NCBI RefSeq assembly: GCF_000690905.1
Contig: NZ_JMCL01000030.1
Span: 62,001 to 126,000 of the forward strand
Reading direction: 5' to 3'
Source: Pseudomonas sp. Ant30-3
GTDB taxonomy: Bacteria; Pseudomonadota; Gammaproteobacteria; Pseudomonadales; Pseudomonadaceae
DNA length: 64,000 nt
Part shown: piece after piece, positions 17,650 through 27,689 of the stretch
Position numbering within the stretch: position 1 is the first letter of the stretch
Layout of the letters: each line of letters opens with the position of its first letter
Notes under the pieces: generated by a model
What the model was told of the DNA's origin: nothing
Databases searched by the model: none
The model's input: the letters and a program-made list of their open reading frames with translations, nothing else
Program-made: the position numbers and the translations under genes

Positions 17650-18672
17650 ATGGCTATGCTCGAAGCAGTTGAAACTGAAAGTGCACTTATCTTTGATACC
17701 CTGGTAGATGCCAGTGCCGCTCACCCTGTAACCGGCTACAAAGCGTTTAACTTGGGCTCCTTCAAGCTCTCACGAGATGAATACTTCGCTCGCATCGAAT
17801 GGCCGGCCAAGGGAGAGCAACGCTCGCACCTGATCCCCGCCGATGCATTCCTGCGTGCGGTGATGCGCGATGTTGCGTGGGGCTTCTTTTACGGCTGGGT
17901 CAACTTTGACCACGTCGTCGGCACCCGCAATCTGTACGGTAAAGTCGACATGTACGCGGGTACCTTCAATGGCGTGCTGAAAGCCGCAGGTGTCGACTAC
18001 ACCGAGCAGTTCGAGACGCCGCAGATCATGGCCACCTTCAAAGCAATCCTGCGCGACTGGACCAACGCTGGCTTTGACCCGTTTGCCGCGCCTAGCGAAA
18101 CCGGTACGGCGTTCGGCCGCAAGAGCGGCGACAACATCGAGGCGATCGAGCGCTTCCGCGTTGCCACCCGCCGCATGCCAGGCCTGAAAGGGGATTCGCC
18201 ACTGCGCGACGACCTGCCGGTCAACCGCCATTTCGCCGATGTGGCCCAGGACGAGCCCGAGGTGCATGCCTCCGAAGGTTTTGAAGGCCAACTGCATGCC
18301 TTCAGTCTGTTCAAATACCTGTCGCGCTCTGACGTGAGCTGGAACCCGTCGGTGACCTCGGTGTGCGGCACCAGTCTGTTCTGCCCGACCACCGAAGAGT
18401 TCATCCTGCCGATTGTCCATGGCAATGACCGGATCGAGTGGTTCCTGCAGCTCAGCGACGAGATCGTTTGGGATATCGGCGACAAGGATGATGGCAATCC
18501 CCGTGCGCGGATCACCATGCGTGCCGGCGACATCTGCGCGATGCCCGCCGACATCCGTCACCAGGGTTACTCGACCAAGCGCTCGATGTTGCTGGTCTGG
18601 GAGAACGCCACGCCTAACCTGCCTCAGCGGTACGAAAGCGGCGAACTAAAGCCGTACCCCGTCGAATTCTAA
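17650..18672 (+). CDS. hapD: Hydroquinone 1,2-dioxygenase large subunit
   Basis: 340 residues, the size of the ~38-kDa HapD subunit. The C-terminal cupin region includes PIVHGNDRIEWFLQLSDEIVWDIGDK and ITMRAGDICAMPADIRHQGYSTKRSMLLVWENA; the conserved His/Glu residues there are likely iron ligands (inference from the cupin fold). It partners HapC in ring cleavage of hydroquinone. ATG 17650 is preceded by AGGAG. Intact and co-directional with hapC and hapE. Confidence 0.92.
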   Translation: MAMLEAVETESALIFDTLVDASAAHPVTGYKAFNLGSFKLSRDEYFARIEWPAKGEQRSHLIPADAFLRAVMRDVAWGFFYGWVNFDHVVGTRNLYGKVDMYAGTFNGVLKAAGVDYTEQFETPQIMATFKAILRDWTNAGFDPFAAPSETGTAFGRKSGDNIEAIERFRVATRRMPGLKGDSPLRDDLPVNRHFADVAQDEPEVHASEGFEGQLHAFSLFKYLSRSDVSWNPSVTSVCGTSLFCPTTEEFILPIVHGNDRIEWFLQLSDEIVWDIGDKDDGNPRARITMRAGDICAMPADIRHQGYSTKRSMLLVWENATPNLPQRYESGELKPYPVEF

Positions 18673-18763
18673 TCACCGCAGCCCAGCGACTCAGGCTGGG
18701 ACGGCGTTCCCACACCAGTATATTTCACAGTGCCCATCCAGGCACTGCAGGGAGTCTTTGCTC

Positions 18764-20227
18764 ATGCAAAACCAATTGTTCATTGACGGCAAGTTCGTCC
18801 CCGCCCTTGAAGGTGGCGAGATCGATGTCGTAAACCCTACCAACGGCGAGCTAATCACGCGCATTGCTGCGGCGCAGGCCGAAGATGTCGATCTTGCCGT
18901 GGCCGCGGCAAAGCGCGCATTCCCAGGCTGGGCGGCCACGCCGGGCGCAGAGCGGGGGCGTCTGCTGATGAAGCTGGCTGATCGCATCGAGGCCTGCAGG
19001 GATGAGTTGGCGCACCTGGAATCGCTGGATACCGGTCATCCCCTTCGTGATTCACGGATCCTCGACGTACCGCGTACCGCCGCCTGTTTCCGCTACTTTG
19101 GCGGTATCGCCGACAAGATCGAAGGCAAGGTGATTCCGGTCGACGCCGGATTTCTCAACTATGTGCAGCGCAAGCCGATCGGCGTCGTGGGGCAGATCGT
19201 GCCGTGGAATTTTCCGCTGATGTTCACCAGCTGGAAGATGGGCCCGGCGCTGGCCGCGGGTAATACGGTGGTACTCAAGCCGTCGGAGCTGACGCCACTT
19301 TCGACGTTGCGCATCGCCGAGCTGATGAAAGAAGTGGGCTTTCCAGACGGCGTGGTCAATATCGTCCCAGGCTATGGCCATACCGCCGGGCAACGCCTGG
19401 CCGAACACCCCGATGTCGGCAAGATCGCCTTCACCGGTTCTACCGCTACCGGACGGCGCATCGTCGAAGCTTCTCAGGGCAACCTGAAGCGCGTGCAACT
19501 GGAGTTGGGCGGAAAGGGTGCCAACATCGTCTTCGAAGACGCCAACCTCGATGCAGCCGTCAACGGTGCGGCCTGGGCAATCTTCCACAATCAGGGCCAG
19601 GCCTGCATCGCAGGTTCGCGGTTGTTGTTGCAAGACAGCATCGCCGATGAGTTTCTTGAGCGCTTTGTCACCTTGGCCCGTTCGATCCGCCTGGGCGATC
19701 CCCTGGACCCGAATACTGAAATGGGCCCACTGACCTCTGCGTTGCACCGCGACCGCGTGCTGTCGTTCGTCGACATCGCTCGCGAGCAGGGCGGTCGCGT
19801 CCTCACCGGTGGCAAGGCGCCGTGCGATCCCGCGCTGGCCTCGGGTTTTTATATCGAGCCGACCATCGTTGAAGCCAAGCCGAGTGACCGTGTGGCCCAG
19901 GAAGAGGTGTTCGGCCCCTTCGTGACCGTACTGCGGTTTTCCACCGAAGAAGAGGCGCTGGAGATAGCCAACGGAACGGCCTACGGATTAGGTAGTGGTC
20001 TGTGGACCCGTGACCTGCAGCGCGCCCATCGTGTGGCGGAAAAGATCAACGTCGGCATGTGCTGGATCAACTGCTACAAGCGTGTCAGTCCCGGCAGCCC
20101 GTTTGGCGGTCTGGGTCAATCCGGCTACGGCCGGGAGATGGGCTTCGAGGCCATTCACGACTACACCGAGGCTCGCTCGGTATGGGTCAACGTCGATGCG
20201 AAAATCCTTCCCCACTACCCGCGCTGA
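18764..20227 (+). CDS. hapE: 4-hydroxymuconic semialdehyde dehydrogenase
   Basis: 487 residues from ATG 18764 behind AGGGAG. A standard NAD(P)-dependent aldehyde dehydrogenase: Asn149 in PWNF, FTGSTATGRRI for the cofactor, Glu247 in LELGGKGAN and the nucleophile Cys281 in GQACIAG. In the hap pathway it oxidises 4-hydroxymuconic semialdehyde to maleylacetate. It lies between the ring-cleaving dioxygenase and the maleylacetate reductase. The substrate call rests on operon order and similarity to HapE. Confidence 0.9.
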   Translation: MQNQLFIDGKFVPALEGGEIDVVNPTNGELITRIAAAQAEDVDLAVAAAKRAFPGWAATPGAERGRLLMKLADRIEACRDELAHLESLDTGHPLRDSRILDVPRTAACFRYFGGIADKIEGKVIPVDAGFLNYVQRKPIGVVGQIVPWNFPLMFTSWKMGPALAAGNTVVLKPSELTPLSTLRIAELMKEVGFPDGVVNIVPGYGHTAGQRLAEHPDVGKIAFTGSTATGRRIVEASQGNLKRVQLELGGKGANIVFEDANLDAAVNGAAWAIFHNQGQACIAGSRLLLQDSIADEFLERFVTLARSIRLGDPLDPNTEMGPLTSALHRDRVLSFVDIAREQGGRVLTGGKAPCDPALASGFYIEPTIVEAKPSDRVAQEEVFGPFVTVLRFSTEEEALEIANGTAYGLGSGLWTRDLQRAHRVAEKINVGMCWINCYKRVSPGSPFGGLGQSGYGREMGFEAIHDYTEARSVWVNVDAKILPHYPR

Positions 20228-20236
20228 GGCGACCTC

Positions 20237-21304
20237 ATGAACGCATTCATCTATCAAGGCACTCCGACCCGAGTGATTTTCGGTGCCGGTAAACTGGCCT
20301 GCCTTAGTGACGAAATCCAGCGTCTGGGCGCCCGTCGCGCGCTGATCCTGACCACCCCGGAGCAACAGGAACTGGGCGAACAGGTCGCAAGGTTACTGGG
20401 TGATCGCAGTGCCGGCGTCTATCCCTTCGCGGTTATGCACGTGCCACTGGAAACAGCGCAAGCGGCCCGCGAGGAGGCCGTGCGCCGTGAAGCGGATTGT
20501 TGCGTGGCCGTAGGCGGTGGTTCGACCATAGGCCTGGGCAAGGCGATCGCCATGGACAGCGGTTTGCCGATCTTAGCGGTCCCGACCACTTACGCAGGGT
20601 CGGAGATGACCTCGATCTATGGCTTGACCGAAAACCGCCTGAAGAAAACTGGGCGCGATCCACGGGTCCTGCCCAAGACCGTGATTTATGACCCGGAGCT
20701 TACGCTGAGTCTGCCGGTGGGCATGTCGGCCTGCTCGGGCATGAACGCCATGGCCCATGCGATTGAAGCCCTGTACGCCGAGGACGCCAACCCGGTGATC
20801 TCGTTGATGGCCGAAGAATCGATCCGCGCATTGGCGCAGGCACTGCCGAAAATCGTCGACGACCCGCAAAACGTCGAGGCCCGTGGACAGGCGCTGCAAG
20901 GCTCATGGCTAGCCGGTATCTGCCTGGGCTCGGTCGGCATGGCGGTCCACCACAAGTTGTGCCACACCCTCGGAGGCACCTTCAACCTGCCACACGCTCA
21001 GGCCCACGCCATCGTCCTGCCCCATGCGGCGCATTATAACCGCAGTGCAGCAGCCGAGCCGTTGCGCCGCGCTGCACGAGCGCTGGGTGGTGAGCACGCC
21101 GATGAAGTGGGGCCATTGTTGTACGAGTTGAACCGTCGCCTTGGCATTCCACTGGCGTTGGCCGAGATCGGATTTCCCGAGCAAGGCCCGGCCGAAGCGG
21201 CGCGGATTGCCTGTGCCAGCCCTTACTACAACCCGCGCCCGTTCGAACAGGATGCCATTGAGGTATTGCTGACTCGGGCGCTGAAGGGGCAAGCACCGTC
21301 CTGA
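20237..21304 (+). CDS. hapF: Maleylacetate reductase
   Basis: 355 residues of the iron-type alcohol dehydrogenase family. GGGSTIGLGKAIA is the nucleotide-binding loop, and the His residues of MAVHHKLCHTLGG and AHAIVLPHA lie in the region that binds metal in the family. It reduces maleylacetate to beta-ketoadipate with NAD(P)H, completing the hydroquinone branch. It starts 9 bases after hapE, so it is in the same transcript. Confidence 0.9.
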   Translation: MNAFIYQGTPTRVIFGAGKLACLSDEIQRLGARRALILTTPEQQELGEQVARLLGDRSAGVYPFAVMHVPLETAQAAREEAVRREADCCVAVGGGSTIGLGKAIAMDSGLPILAVPTTYAGSEMTSIYGLTENRLKKTGRDPRVLPKTVIYDPELTLSLPVGMSACSGMNAMAHAIEALYAEDANPVISLMAEESIRALAQALPKIVDDPQNVEARGQALQGSWLAGICLGSVGMAVHHKLCHTLGGTFNLPHAQAHAIVLPHAAHYNRSAAAEPLRRAARALGGEHADEVGPLLYELNRRLGIPLALAEIGFPEQGPAEAARIACASPYYNPRPFEQDAIEVLLTRALKGQAPS

Positions 21305-21347
21305 GGGTGGTGCCGCTTTCCAACGATTGCCACACGAGAATAACAAG

Positions 21348-22223
21348 ATGAATAACCTCGACTTGTCTTCCGAGCACGAGATAACCGCGCGCGCCATCAA
21401 CAGCTTTACGCACACTCCCGATTCACGTCTGCGTTTTTTGCTTCAGAAGTTGGTGTTACATCTGCACCAGTTCGCCAGTGAAGTCGAGCTTAACGAGGCC
21501 GAATGGTTGCAGGCGATCCGATTCCTTACCGCCACCGGGCAAAAGTGTGACGACGTGGTTCGCCAGGAATTCATCCTGCTCTCGGATGTTCTGGGGCTGT
21601 CCATGTTAGTCGATGCCATCGAGCACCGCAGTGCCGTGGCGGCGACGCAGAGCACGGTGTTTGGGCCGTTCTATATTGCCGGTATGCCCGAACGGGAATA
21701 CGGCGAAAACATGGCGCTGATTCCCGGCAGCGCCTCGTTGATCACCGGTTACGTGCGCGATGCCTCTGGCAACCCCTTGCCGGGGGCCACCCTGGACGTG
21801 TGGCAGACCGCGGAAAACGGTCAGTACTCGGGTCAGGATGTCGCGCAGCCGCACGGCAACCTGCGCGGTCGTTACCACGCAGATGAACAGGGGCGCTATG
21901 CGATTCGCAGCGTGGTGCCGGTAAGTTATCCGATCCCCACAGACGGCCCGGTTGGCGACCTGCTGAAGGCCAGCGGTCGCCATCCCTGGCGTCCGGCGCA
22001 TCTGCATTTCATGCTCGACGCGCCTGGTCATCGCCGCCTGGTGACCCATTTGTTCAACGACGACGATCCCTATATCGATTCTGACGCAGTGTTTGGGGTT
22101 AAGGATTCGCTGCGGGTCGTGTACGAACCACGGTCCGCCAGTGATCTCCTGGCCGAGCAGTTCGATATCGGTACGGATTTCCACATCGCGACCTTCGACT
22201 TCGTCCTGGAGGCCATGGCATGA
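21348..22223 (+). CDS. hapG: Hydroxyquinol 1,2-dioxygenase (intradiol)
   Basis: 291 residues from ATG 21348; an in-frame upstream start at 21327 lacks a ribosome site. Intradiol dioxygenase domains are evident: VFGPFYIAGMPEREYG, GRYHADEQGRYAIRSVVPVSYPIP and GRHPWRPAHLHFML, carrying the Tyr/Tyr/His/His Fe(III) ligands. Hydroxyquinol specificity is inferred from similarity to HapG and the hap context. It would give maleylacetate from hydroxyquinol, feeding HapF. Its stop overlaps the hapH start. Confidence 0.88.
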   Translation: MNNLDLSSEHEITARAINSFTHTPDSRLRFLLQKLVLHLHQFASEVELNEAEWLQAIRFLTATGQKCDDVVRQEFILLSDVLGLSMLVDAIEHRSAVAATQSTVFGPFYIAGMPEREYGENMALIPGSASLITGYVRDASGNPLPGATLDVWQTAENGQYSGQDVAQPHGNLRGRYHADEQGRYAIRSVVPVSYPIPTDGPVGDLLKASGRHPWRPAHLHFMLDAPGHRRLVTHLFNDDDPYIDSDAVFGVKDSLRVVYEPRSASDLLAEQFDIGTDFHIATFDFVLEAMA

Positions 22224-22531
22224 ACCATTTCTTTGCCATTTTCGCCACCGACAAGCTCGGCCGCGAGCCTTTGCGCAGCGAGATCCGCCCCTTGCATCGC
22301 GAGTATCTGCGCGAGCCCCACCCGCATCGCGTGGTGGTGCGCTTGGGCGGGCCGACGTTGAACGGCTGCGAAGGCGCCATGAATGGCACCTTGCTGGTAG
22401 TGGAGGCAGGCAGCTTGAGCGAGGCCGAGGATTTTTTTGCCGACGATCCCTATGCCCGGGCCGGGCTGTTCGAGCGCGTCGAGATCAGGCCCTGGTGCTG
22501 GGGCCTGGGTAATCCCCAAATGGGAGCGTGA
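22220..22531 (+). CDS. hapH: YCII-related protein
   Basis: 103 residues of the YCII family (ferredoxin-like alpha/beta fold), beginning MNHFFAIFATDKLGREPLRSE and with AEDFFADDPYARAGLFERVEIRPWCWG. Its ATG overlaps the hapG stop (ATGA). YCII-like proteins recur in aromatic operons, but their role is unsettled; isomerase or accessory roles have been suggested for relatives. Its identity as HapH rests on family and position. Confidence 0.85.
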   Translation: MNHFFAIFATDKLGREPLRSEIRPLHREYLREPHPHRVVVRLGGPTLNGCEGAMNGTLLVVEAGSLSEAEDFFADDPYARAGLFERVEIRPWCWGLGNPQMGA

Positions 22532-22534
22532 GCC

Positions 22535-22900
22535 ATGGCAGATATTTGGCTATGCGCCCTCGATCAGGTGCCCGATGGCGGAGCACTCGGGCTTGAGGCG
22601 ACGCTGCGAGGCCAAGCCACTGCCTTGATCGCAGTGCGGCGGGGAACGCAGGTGTGGGTCTACCGCAACCGCTGCCCTCATTTTTCCATCCCCTTGGACT
22701 ATCAACCGGGGTCGTTCAGCACCTACCACACGCACCTGCTGATGTGCGCGCACCACGGGGCGATGTTTCGTTTCGAAGATGGCCGCTGCATCGATGGCCC
22801 TTGCGAAGGCGCGAACCTGGACAGTGTCCCGGTGTACGAGCAGGACGGGTTGCTGTGGTTGGCCGAGGTTCACAACGCACCCGTGCAGGTGCACCCATGA
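22535..22900 (+). CDS. hapI: Rieske-type [2Fe-2S] ferredoxin
   Basis: 121 residues with both Rieske ligand pairs: C-P-H in YRNRCPHF and CAHHG later, spaced by a loop of about 25 residues. No signal peptide or membrane anchor, so a soluble cytoplasmic ferredoxin. In ferredoxin-dependent ring-cleavage operons such proteins re-reduce oxidised dioxygenase iron; a similar service to HapCD or HapG is plausible but not shown by the sequence. Confidence 0.87.
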   Translation: MADIWLCALDQVPDGGALGLEATLRGQATALIAVRRGTQVWVYRNRCPHFSIPLDYQPGSFSTYHTHLLMCAHHGAMFRFEDGRCIDGPCEGANLDSVPVYEQDGLLWLAEVHNAPVQVHP

Positions 22901-22915
22901 CAGGAGAGCAACGCT

Positions 22916-23833
22916 ATGGCGCTTGATGTCGAGTCTGCCCGATTGCTTGAGCAATTGGCCGAGAGCGGCCTGAAACCGTTTCATTTGATGAACCCCTACG
23001 AGGCTCGTGAAGTCATGGCGAGCCTGCGCCCGGAGGCCGTGGGGCCGACCATGCACAGCGTTGAGGAGGTGCAATTGGGTGGGGCGCGCCTGCGTGTATT
23101 GACGCCCAGCGCCTCGGTACGCGGCACAATTCTCTACCTGCATGGCGGGGGCTGGGTCGTGGGTGGGCTCGACGACTTCGACCACTTCGCTCGCCAGCTG
23201 GCGCACCGTACTGACTGCACCGTGGTCCTCGTCGATTACCGCCTGGCCCCGGAGTTTCCTTTTCCAGCCGCTCTCGATGACGTCGAGCGCGCCGCACAGT
23301 GGCTGATGGACCGTCGCGAGCAGCTCTCCGGCTCGGCCAACGGCACACTGATCGTCGCGGGCGACAGTGCCGGCGGCAACCTAGCGGCCGTGTTCGCTCA
23401 GCGTGCTGCCCAGCGAGGCCAGTTGGACTGGGCCTTGCAGGTGTTGATCTATCCGGCGACCCAGGCTGATCTCGATGGGCCAGGTTATCTCGATCCGCAA
23501 CGGCAACTGCTGCTGACCCGTGAGGATATGCGTTGGTTCTGGGATCACTACCTGCCGGATGCTAACGAGCGCAAGCAGGTTTGGGCATCACCGTTGTCGG
23601 CAAAGGACTTTCGTGGCGTGCCACCGGCGGTGGTGCTGACTGCGGAGTTCGATGTGCTGCGCGAGGAAGGACAAGCCTACGCCCACCGACTGGTGCAGGC
23701 CGGCATAGTCGTGAGTGAACGCTGTTTCACTGGGCAGATGCATGGATTCGTGACCATGCCTTTCCTGCATGCCAGCCGCGAGGCGCTGGATTGGCTGAGT
23801 GACCAGATCGATCCCTGGTTGCAGGTCGGTTAA
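22916..23833 (+). CDS. hapB: 4-hydroxyphenyl acetate hydrolase (arylesterase)
   Basis: 305 residues, alpha/beta hydrolase of the hormone-sensitive-lipase type. The HGGGW oxyanion motif, nucleophile elbow GDSAGGN, acid in TAEFDVLREEG and His in MHGFVTM are all present. It hydrolyses the aryl ester produced by HapA to hydroquinone and acetate. ATG 22916 is preceded by GGAGAG. It sits directly upstream of hapA with a 52-base gap. Confidence 0.92.
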   Translation: MALDVESARLLEQLAESGLKPFHLMNPYEAREVMASLRPEAVGPTMHSVEEVQLGGARLRVLTPSASVRGTILYLHGGGWVVGGLDDFDHFARQLAHRTDCTVVLVDYRLAPEFPFPAALDDVERAAQWLMDRREQLSGSANGTLIVAGDSAGGNLAAVFAQRAAQRGQLDWALQVLIYPATQADLDGPGYLDPQRQLLLTREDMRWFWDHYLPDANERKQVWASPLSAKDFRGVPPAVVLTAEFDVLREEGQAYAHRLVQAGIVVSERCFTGQMHGFVTMPFLHASREALDWLSDQIDPWLQVG

Positions 23834-23885
23834 ACCCCGTACGACCAATCAATGATCCCTGACAACAAGAACAAGAGGTTTACCC

Positions 23886-25808
23886 ATGAGCGCCTATAAC
23901 ACTACTTTGGCTTCCCTTGATTGTGATGAAGAAACCCTGCGTGGCCATTTGCAGGGGGCCGATATACCGACCTTACTGATGACCGTCGCGCACCTGACCG
24001 GCGACCTCGATGTGCTCAAGCCGGACTGGAAACCTGTAGTTGCCATGGGCGTCGCAGGAAGCGGGATGAGCCCCGACGTCGAAGCCGAGGTCCGTGAATT
24101 CTGCCTGCTTCGGCTATTGGCTTTCCGCGACAACGGGCTGCCCGTGCCGGCGCGCCCGACCAGCGACCAGCTGCATGCCTTGGGGACTTGGCTGATGGGG
24201 CCTGTCATCGAGCCCTATCTGCCGCTGGTCGCCGAAGAACTGGTGACCGCTGAAGAGGACCCTCGCGCCCCACGCTGGCATAAAGAACATGTGGCCGCCG
24301 ACCGTGACTTCAAGGTGGTAATCATTGGCGCTGGGGAGAGCGGCATGATCGCGGCGCTGCGTTTCAAACAGGCGGGTGTACCCTTCGTTGTCTATGAGAA
24401 AGGTTCCGATGTCGGCGGTACCTGGCGCGAAAATACCTACCCGGGTTGTCGCATCGACATCAACAGTTTCTTTTACAGCTTCTCTTTTGCCCGCAGCACT
24501 TGGGACGATTGTTTTGCCCCCGGCCCGCAGGTGTTCGGTTACATGCAGGCGGTGGCGCGAGAGAGAGGGTTGTATGAGCATATTCAGTTCAATACCGAAG
24601 TCACCGATGCCCATTGGGACGAAGACAGCCAGTGTTGGAAAATGCTCTGCCGCAACAGTACAGGGCAGACCCGCGTCGACAGCAACGTGGTGGTGTTTGC
24701 AGTAGGGCAATTGAATCGGCCGATGATTCCGGCGATCCCCGGCATCGAGACCTTCGAAGGTCCGGCTTTCCACTCGGCGCAGTGGGATCACAACGTCGAC
24801 TGGAGCGGAAAGCGGGTTGGTGTGATCGGCACAGGAGCGAGTGCTGCCCAGTTTATTCCGCAACTGGCCAAGACGGCTGCCGATCTGAAGGTCTTTGCCC
24901 GCACCACCAACTGGTTGTTGCCCACGCCTGACCTGCACGAGAAAATCTCCGACAGTTGCAAGTGGTTGCTTGCCAATTTGCCCAACTACAGCCTGTGGTA
25001 TCGGGCGGCCATGGTGATGCCCCAGAGTGTCGGTTTCCTCGAGGACGTTGTGGTGGATGTCGATTACCCTCCGACCGAAGTCGCGGTGTCGGCGCGCAAC
25101 GATCAATTGCGCCAGGCAATCAGCGCCTGGATGGAACCACAATTTGCCGACCGGCCTGATCTGCGTGATGTGCTGATTCCGGATTCTCCGGTCGGCGGAA
25201 AGCGCATCATCCGCGACAATGGTACTTGGATCTCGACGCTCAAACGCGACAACGTCAGCATGATTCGTCTGCCGATTGAGGCCATCACGCCCAAGGGCAT
25301 TTGCTGTGTGGACGGCACCGAGCACGAGTTCGACATAATCGTCTATGGCACCGGCTTTCACGCTTCCAAGTTCCTCATGCCGATCAACATTACCGGGCGT
25401 GACGGCCTGGCCTTGCATGAGGTCTGGAAGGATAACGACGCGCGGGCCTATATGGGTATGACAGTGCCTGGGTTCCCCAACATGTTCTGCATGTACGGGC
25501 CCAACACAGGACTGGTGGTGTACAGCACCATTATTCAATTCTCTGAGTTCACCGCGACCTATATCGTCGATGCCGTACGTCTGTTGCTGGAGGGGGGGCA
25601 CCAGAGCATGGAGATCAAGCCGCAGGTGTTCGAGAGCTACAACCAGAGGGTCGACCAGGCCAATGGCTTGCGCGCCTGGGGCTTCTCCAAGGTCAACAGT
25701 TGGTACAAGAACAGCAAAGGGCGGGTCACCCAGAACTTCCCGTTCAACGCAGTAGAGTTCTGGCGCCGGACTCATGAAGTCGAGCCGACCGATTACCACC
25801 TTTCCTGA
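23886..25808 (+). CDS. hapA: 4-hydroxyacetophenone Baeyer-Villiger monooxygenase
   Basis: 640 residues, the same length as HAPMO of P. fluorescens ACB. After a ~135-residue N-terminal extension typical of HAPMO come the FAD Rossmann motif GAGESG (148-153), the BVMO fingerprint [12 protein letters not shown] (290-301) and the NADPH Rossmann motif GTGASA (315-320). It converts 4-hydroxyacetophenone to 4-hydroxyphenyl acetate using NADPH and O2. As the last hap gene it is the pathway's entry enzyme. A good AAGAGG precedes the ATG. Confidence 0.95.
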   Translation: MSAYNTTLASLDCDEETLRGHLQGADIPTLLMTVAHLTGDLDVLKPDWKPVVAMGVAGSGMSPDVEAEVREFCLLRLLAFRDNGLPVPARPTSDQLHALGTWLMGPVIEPYLPLVAEELVTAEEDPRAPRWHKEHVAADRDFKVVIIGAGESGMIAALRFKQAGVPFVVYEKGSDVGGTWRENTYPGCRIDINSFFYSFSFARSTWDDCFAPGPQVFGYMQAVARERGLYEHIQFNTEVTDAHWDEDSQCWKMLCRNSTGQTRVDSNVVVFAVGQLNRPMIPAIPGIETFEGPAFHSAQWDHNVDWSGKRVGVIGTGASAAQFIPQLAKTAADLKVFARTTNWLLPTPDLHEKISDSCKWLLANLPNYSLWYRAAMVMPQSVGFLEDVVVDVDYPPTEVAVSARNDQLRQAISAWMEPQFADRPDLRDVLIPDSPVGGKRIIRDNGTWISTLKRDNVSMIRLPIEAITPKGICCVDGTEHEFDIIVYGTGFHASKFLMPINITGRDGLALHEVWKDNDARAYMGMTVPGFPNMFCMYGPNTGLVVYSTIIQFSEFTATYIVDAVRLLLEGGHQSMEIKPQVFESYNQRVDQANGLRAWGFSKVNSWYKNSKGRVTQNFPFNAVEFWRRTHEVEPTDYHLS

Positions 25809-25913
25809 TCGCTTCGCTGGTGGGATCACCGTCACAGCCTTACTATGCAACGGCAGGCTGTGCCGGACTCACCTCAAATGAATGCCAGCCAATAATTACA
25901 AAAAGGGAAGGTC

Positions 25914-26846
25914 ATGGATCGTCTACTCATAACAGAGGCGTTCGTGCACGTGGCGCAGACCGGCAGTTTCTCCAAGGCGGCGGAGCAGTTGGGCGTGACC
26001 CGTTCAGTGATTACTAATCGTGTGCAACAGCTTGAGACGTTCATCAATTCGCCGCTGTTTCATCGCAGTACCCGCCACGTCCGCCTGTCGGACATCGGCG
26101 AAGCCTATTTTCAAGAATGCGCCGATATGGTCGCCGGATTTCATGGCTTGACCGAGAAGATGCGCAATCAGCGCTCCAACCTCACGGGTCAGTTACGTGT
26201 CCAGGTACTGCAGGGGTTCGCGATCGACCACCTGGGCCCAATGCTGGCAGAGTTCACCGCTATATATCCCGAGATCGAGTTCGATGTGGTTGTCAATGAC
26301 CGGGTGGTCGATCCGATCGAAGAAGGCTTCGATATTGCCTTCCAGATGTTCCCGCCGATGGCCGAGCGTCTGGTGGTGCGCAAGCTGTTCAACGTGCATC
26401 GGCTGTTCTGTGCATCACCTGCGTATTTGCGCGAACATGATGCTCCCAAGCATCCCGAGCAGCTCAAGGATCACCGCATTGCCCTTTACGGCGGCTATCC
26501 GTCACGCAATCGCTGGCAGTTCACCCGGGGAGAGGAGTGTATCGATCTGACCTTGCACGGTCAGGTGCGCTCCAGTTCGGTCCATTTGTTGCGTGACTAT
26601 GCCCTGACCGGGGCCGGTATCACTTGCTTGCCGACGCTCATTGCCAGCAGCGATCTACTCGCCGGGCGACTTGTGCCGATTCTTACCGACTATCGTTTGT
26701 CATCTTTTGATTTCGCCGCCGTGTATCCCGAAACCCAACGTCGAGCCCTAAAGGTGCGGACCTTGATTGACTTTCTGATAGGACGTATCGGCGATGCGCC
26801 GCAGTGGGACCAAACATTGCTGGATCGCGGAATCCTAAACCACTGA
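25914..26846 (+). CDS. LysR-family regulator next to the hap operon
   Basis: 310 residues. LTTR helix-turn-helix at the N terminus (VHVAQTGSFSKAAEQLGVTRSVITNRVQQLE) and a substrate-binding domain of the CrgA/AaeR-like branch (LTGQLRVQVLQGFAIDHLGPML, DIAFQMFPPM). It lies 105 bases after hapA on the same strand, so it may be co-transcribed or have its own promoter. Control of hap is the simplest inference, although the palindromes before hapC look unlike the T-N11-A sites of LysR proteins. Confidence 0.85.
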   Translation: MDRLLITEAFVHVAQTGSFSKAAEQLGVTRSVITNRVQQLETFINSPLFHRSTRHVRLSDIGEAYFQECADMVAGFHGLTEKMRNQRSNLTGQLRVQVLQGFAIDHLGPMLAEFTAIYPEIEFDVVVNDRVVDPIEEGFDIAFQMFPPMAERLVVRKLFNVHRLFCASPAYLREHDAPKHPEQLKDHRIALYGGYPSRNRWQFTRGEECIDLTLHGQVRSSSVHLLRDYALTGAGITCLPTLIASSDLLAGRLVPILTDYRLSSFDFAAVYPETQRRALKVRTLIDFLIGRIGDAPQWDQTLLDRGILNH

Positions 26847-26998
26847 CAGCGAAGGATTTGACCCCGTTTTCCGAAGTGCTTATGGAACCTGCTGCGACCT
26901 CATGCCAATCTCCTGCCTAAAGAAAAACCCGGTGACGGCAACAGCGGAGCCAGGCTAGACACCATTGCTGACGAGAAAAACTAATCGATGCGCAGTTT

Positions 26999-27277
26999 TC
27001 AGCGCTCACCCAGGATCGACTCGATCGTTCTGATTGCAGGCGCGAGCTGACCAGCGATGTCGTGCGCTTTGGCAGTCGGTTCCATGCCGCGACCCATTCG
27101 CTCGAACAACGGATCGCTAAAACGCGCCCGCAACCGAGCGAGCGAGCCACTCACCGCCGGCTGACCGACGCCAAGCTTCAGCGCCGCGCGTGAGACATTT
27201 CGTTCATCGTAAATAACCATAAAGACGACCATCAAATTGAGGTCAATCTCGGCAAAAATCCGAAGATTTATTTTCAT
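26999..27277 (-). pseudogene. LysR-family regulator fragment (DNA-binding domain only)
   Basis: From ATG 27277 (MKINLRIFAEIDLNLM) the frame encodes only the helix-turn-helix and linker: IYDERNVSRAALKLGVGQPAVSGSLARLRARFSDPLFER, ending IESILGER then stop. About two thirds of a LysR protein is missing and no other frame continues it. An upstream start at 27307 is possible. Confidence 0.7.
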
Positions 27278-27307
27278 GGGTGTCAACGTGGGCATAGTTT
27301 TGGTCAT

Positions 27308-27689
27308 CGGGTATCTGCCGAATCAATGGGGCAATCGGTCGAGCTAGTCGAGGCATTGATACTGGCCTGGCGTTCTTTAAACACCGGGATGATCGGCTCA
27401 CGCTGATCGCGAATTCGCCACGCGGGCCGACCACAGTTATGGAGTAAAAGCCCTGAGCGGCCTCGACTTGCTGCGAGTAGGCTCAATCTTTAAGGTTTAC
27501 TCTCCAGGCACCGCAATATTCGGGCGGCTCTGAAGACAACCTGGATACTGTTTCTTTCAACCAATTCAATTTCCATCTCACTTCTGGTCATTACAGGACA
27601 TCAATCGCCCACTATATGGGTCGTTAGGTCAATGCCATCCTGTCTCGAAAACCCAGACATCCCGCCGTCATATCAATGTCCTCATTCGG
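27308..27689. other. Intergenic or decayed DNA
   Basis: About 380 bases. Short frames exist but none matches a family that I recognise. Given the wrecked genes on both sides it is probably remnant sequence. Confidence 0.35.

Noticed and set aside
24114..25850. A 578-codon minus-strand frame opposite hapA
   Set aside because: It is the antisense of a GC-rich gene; hapA has full family motifs and the operon context.
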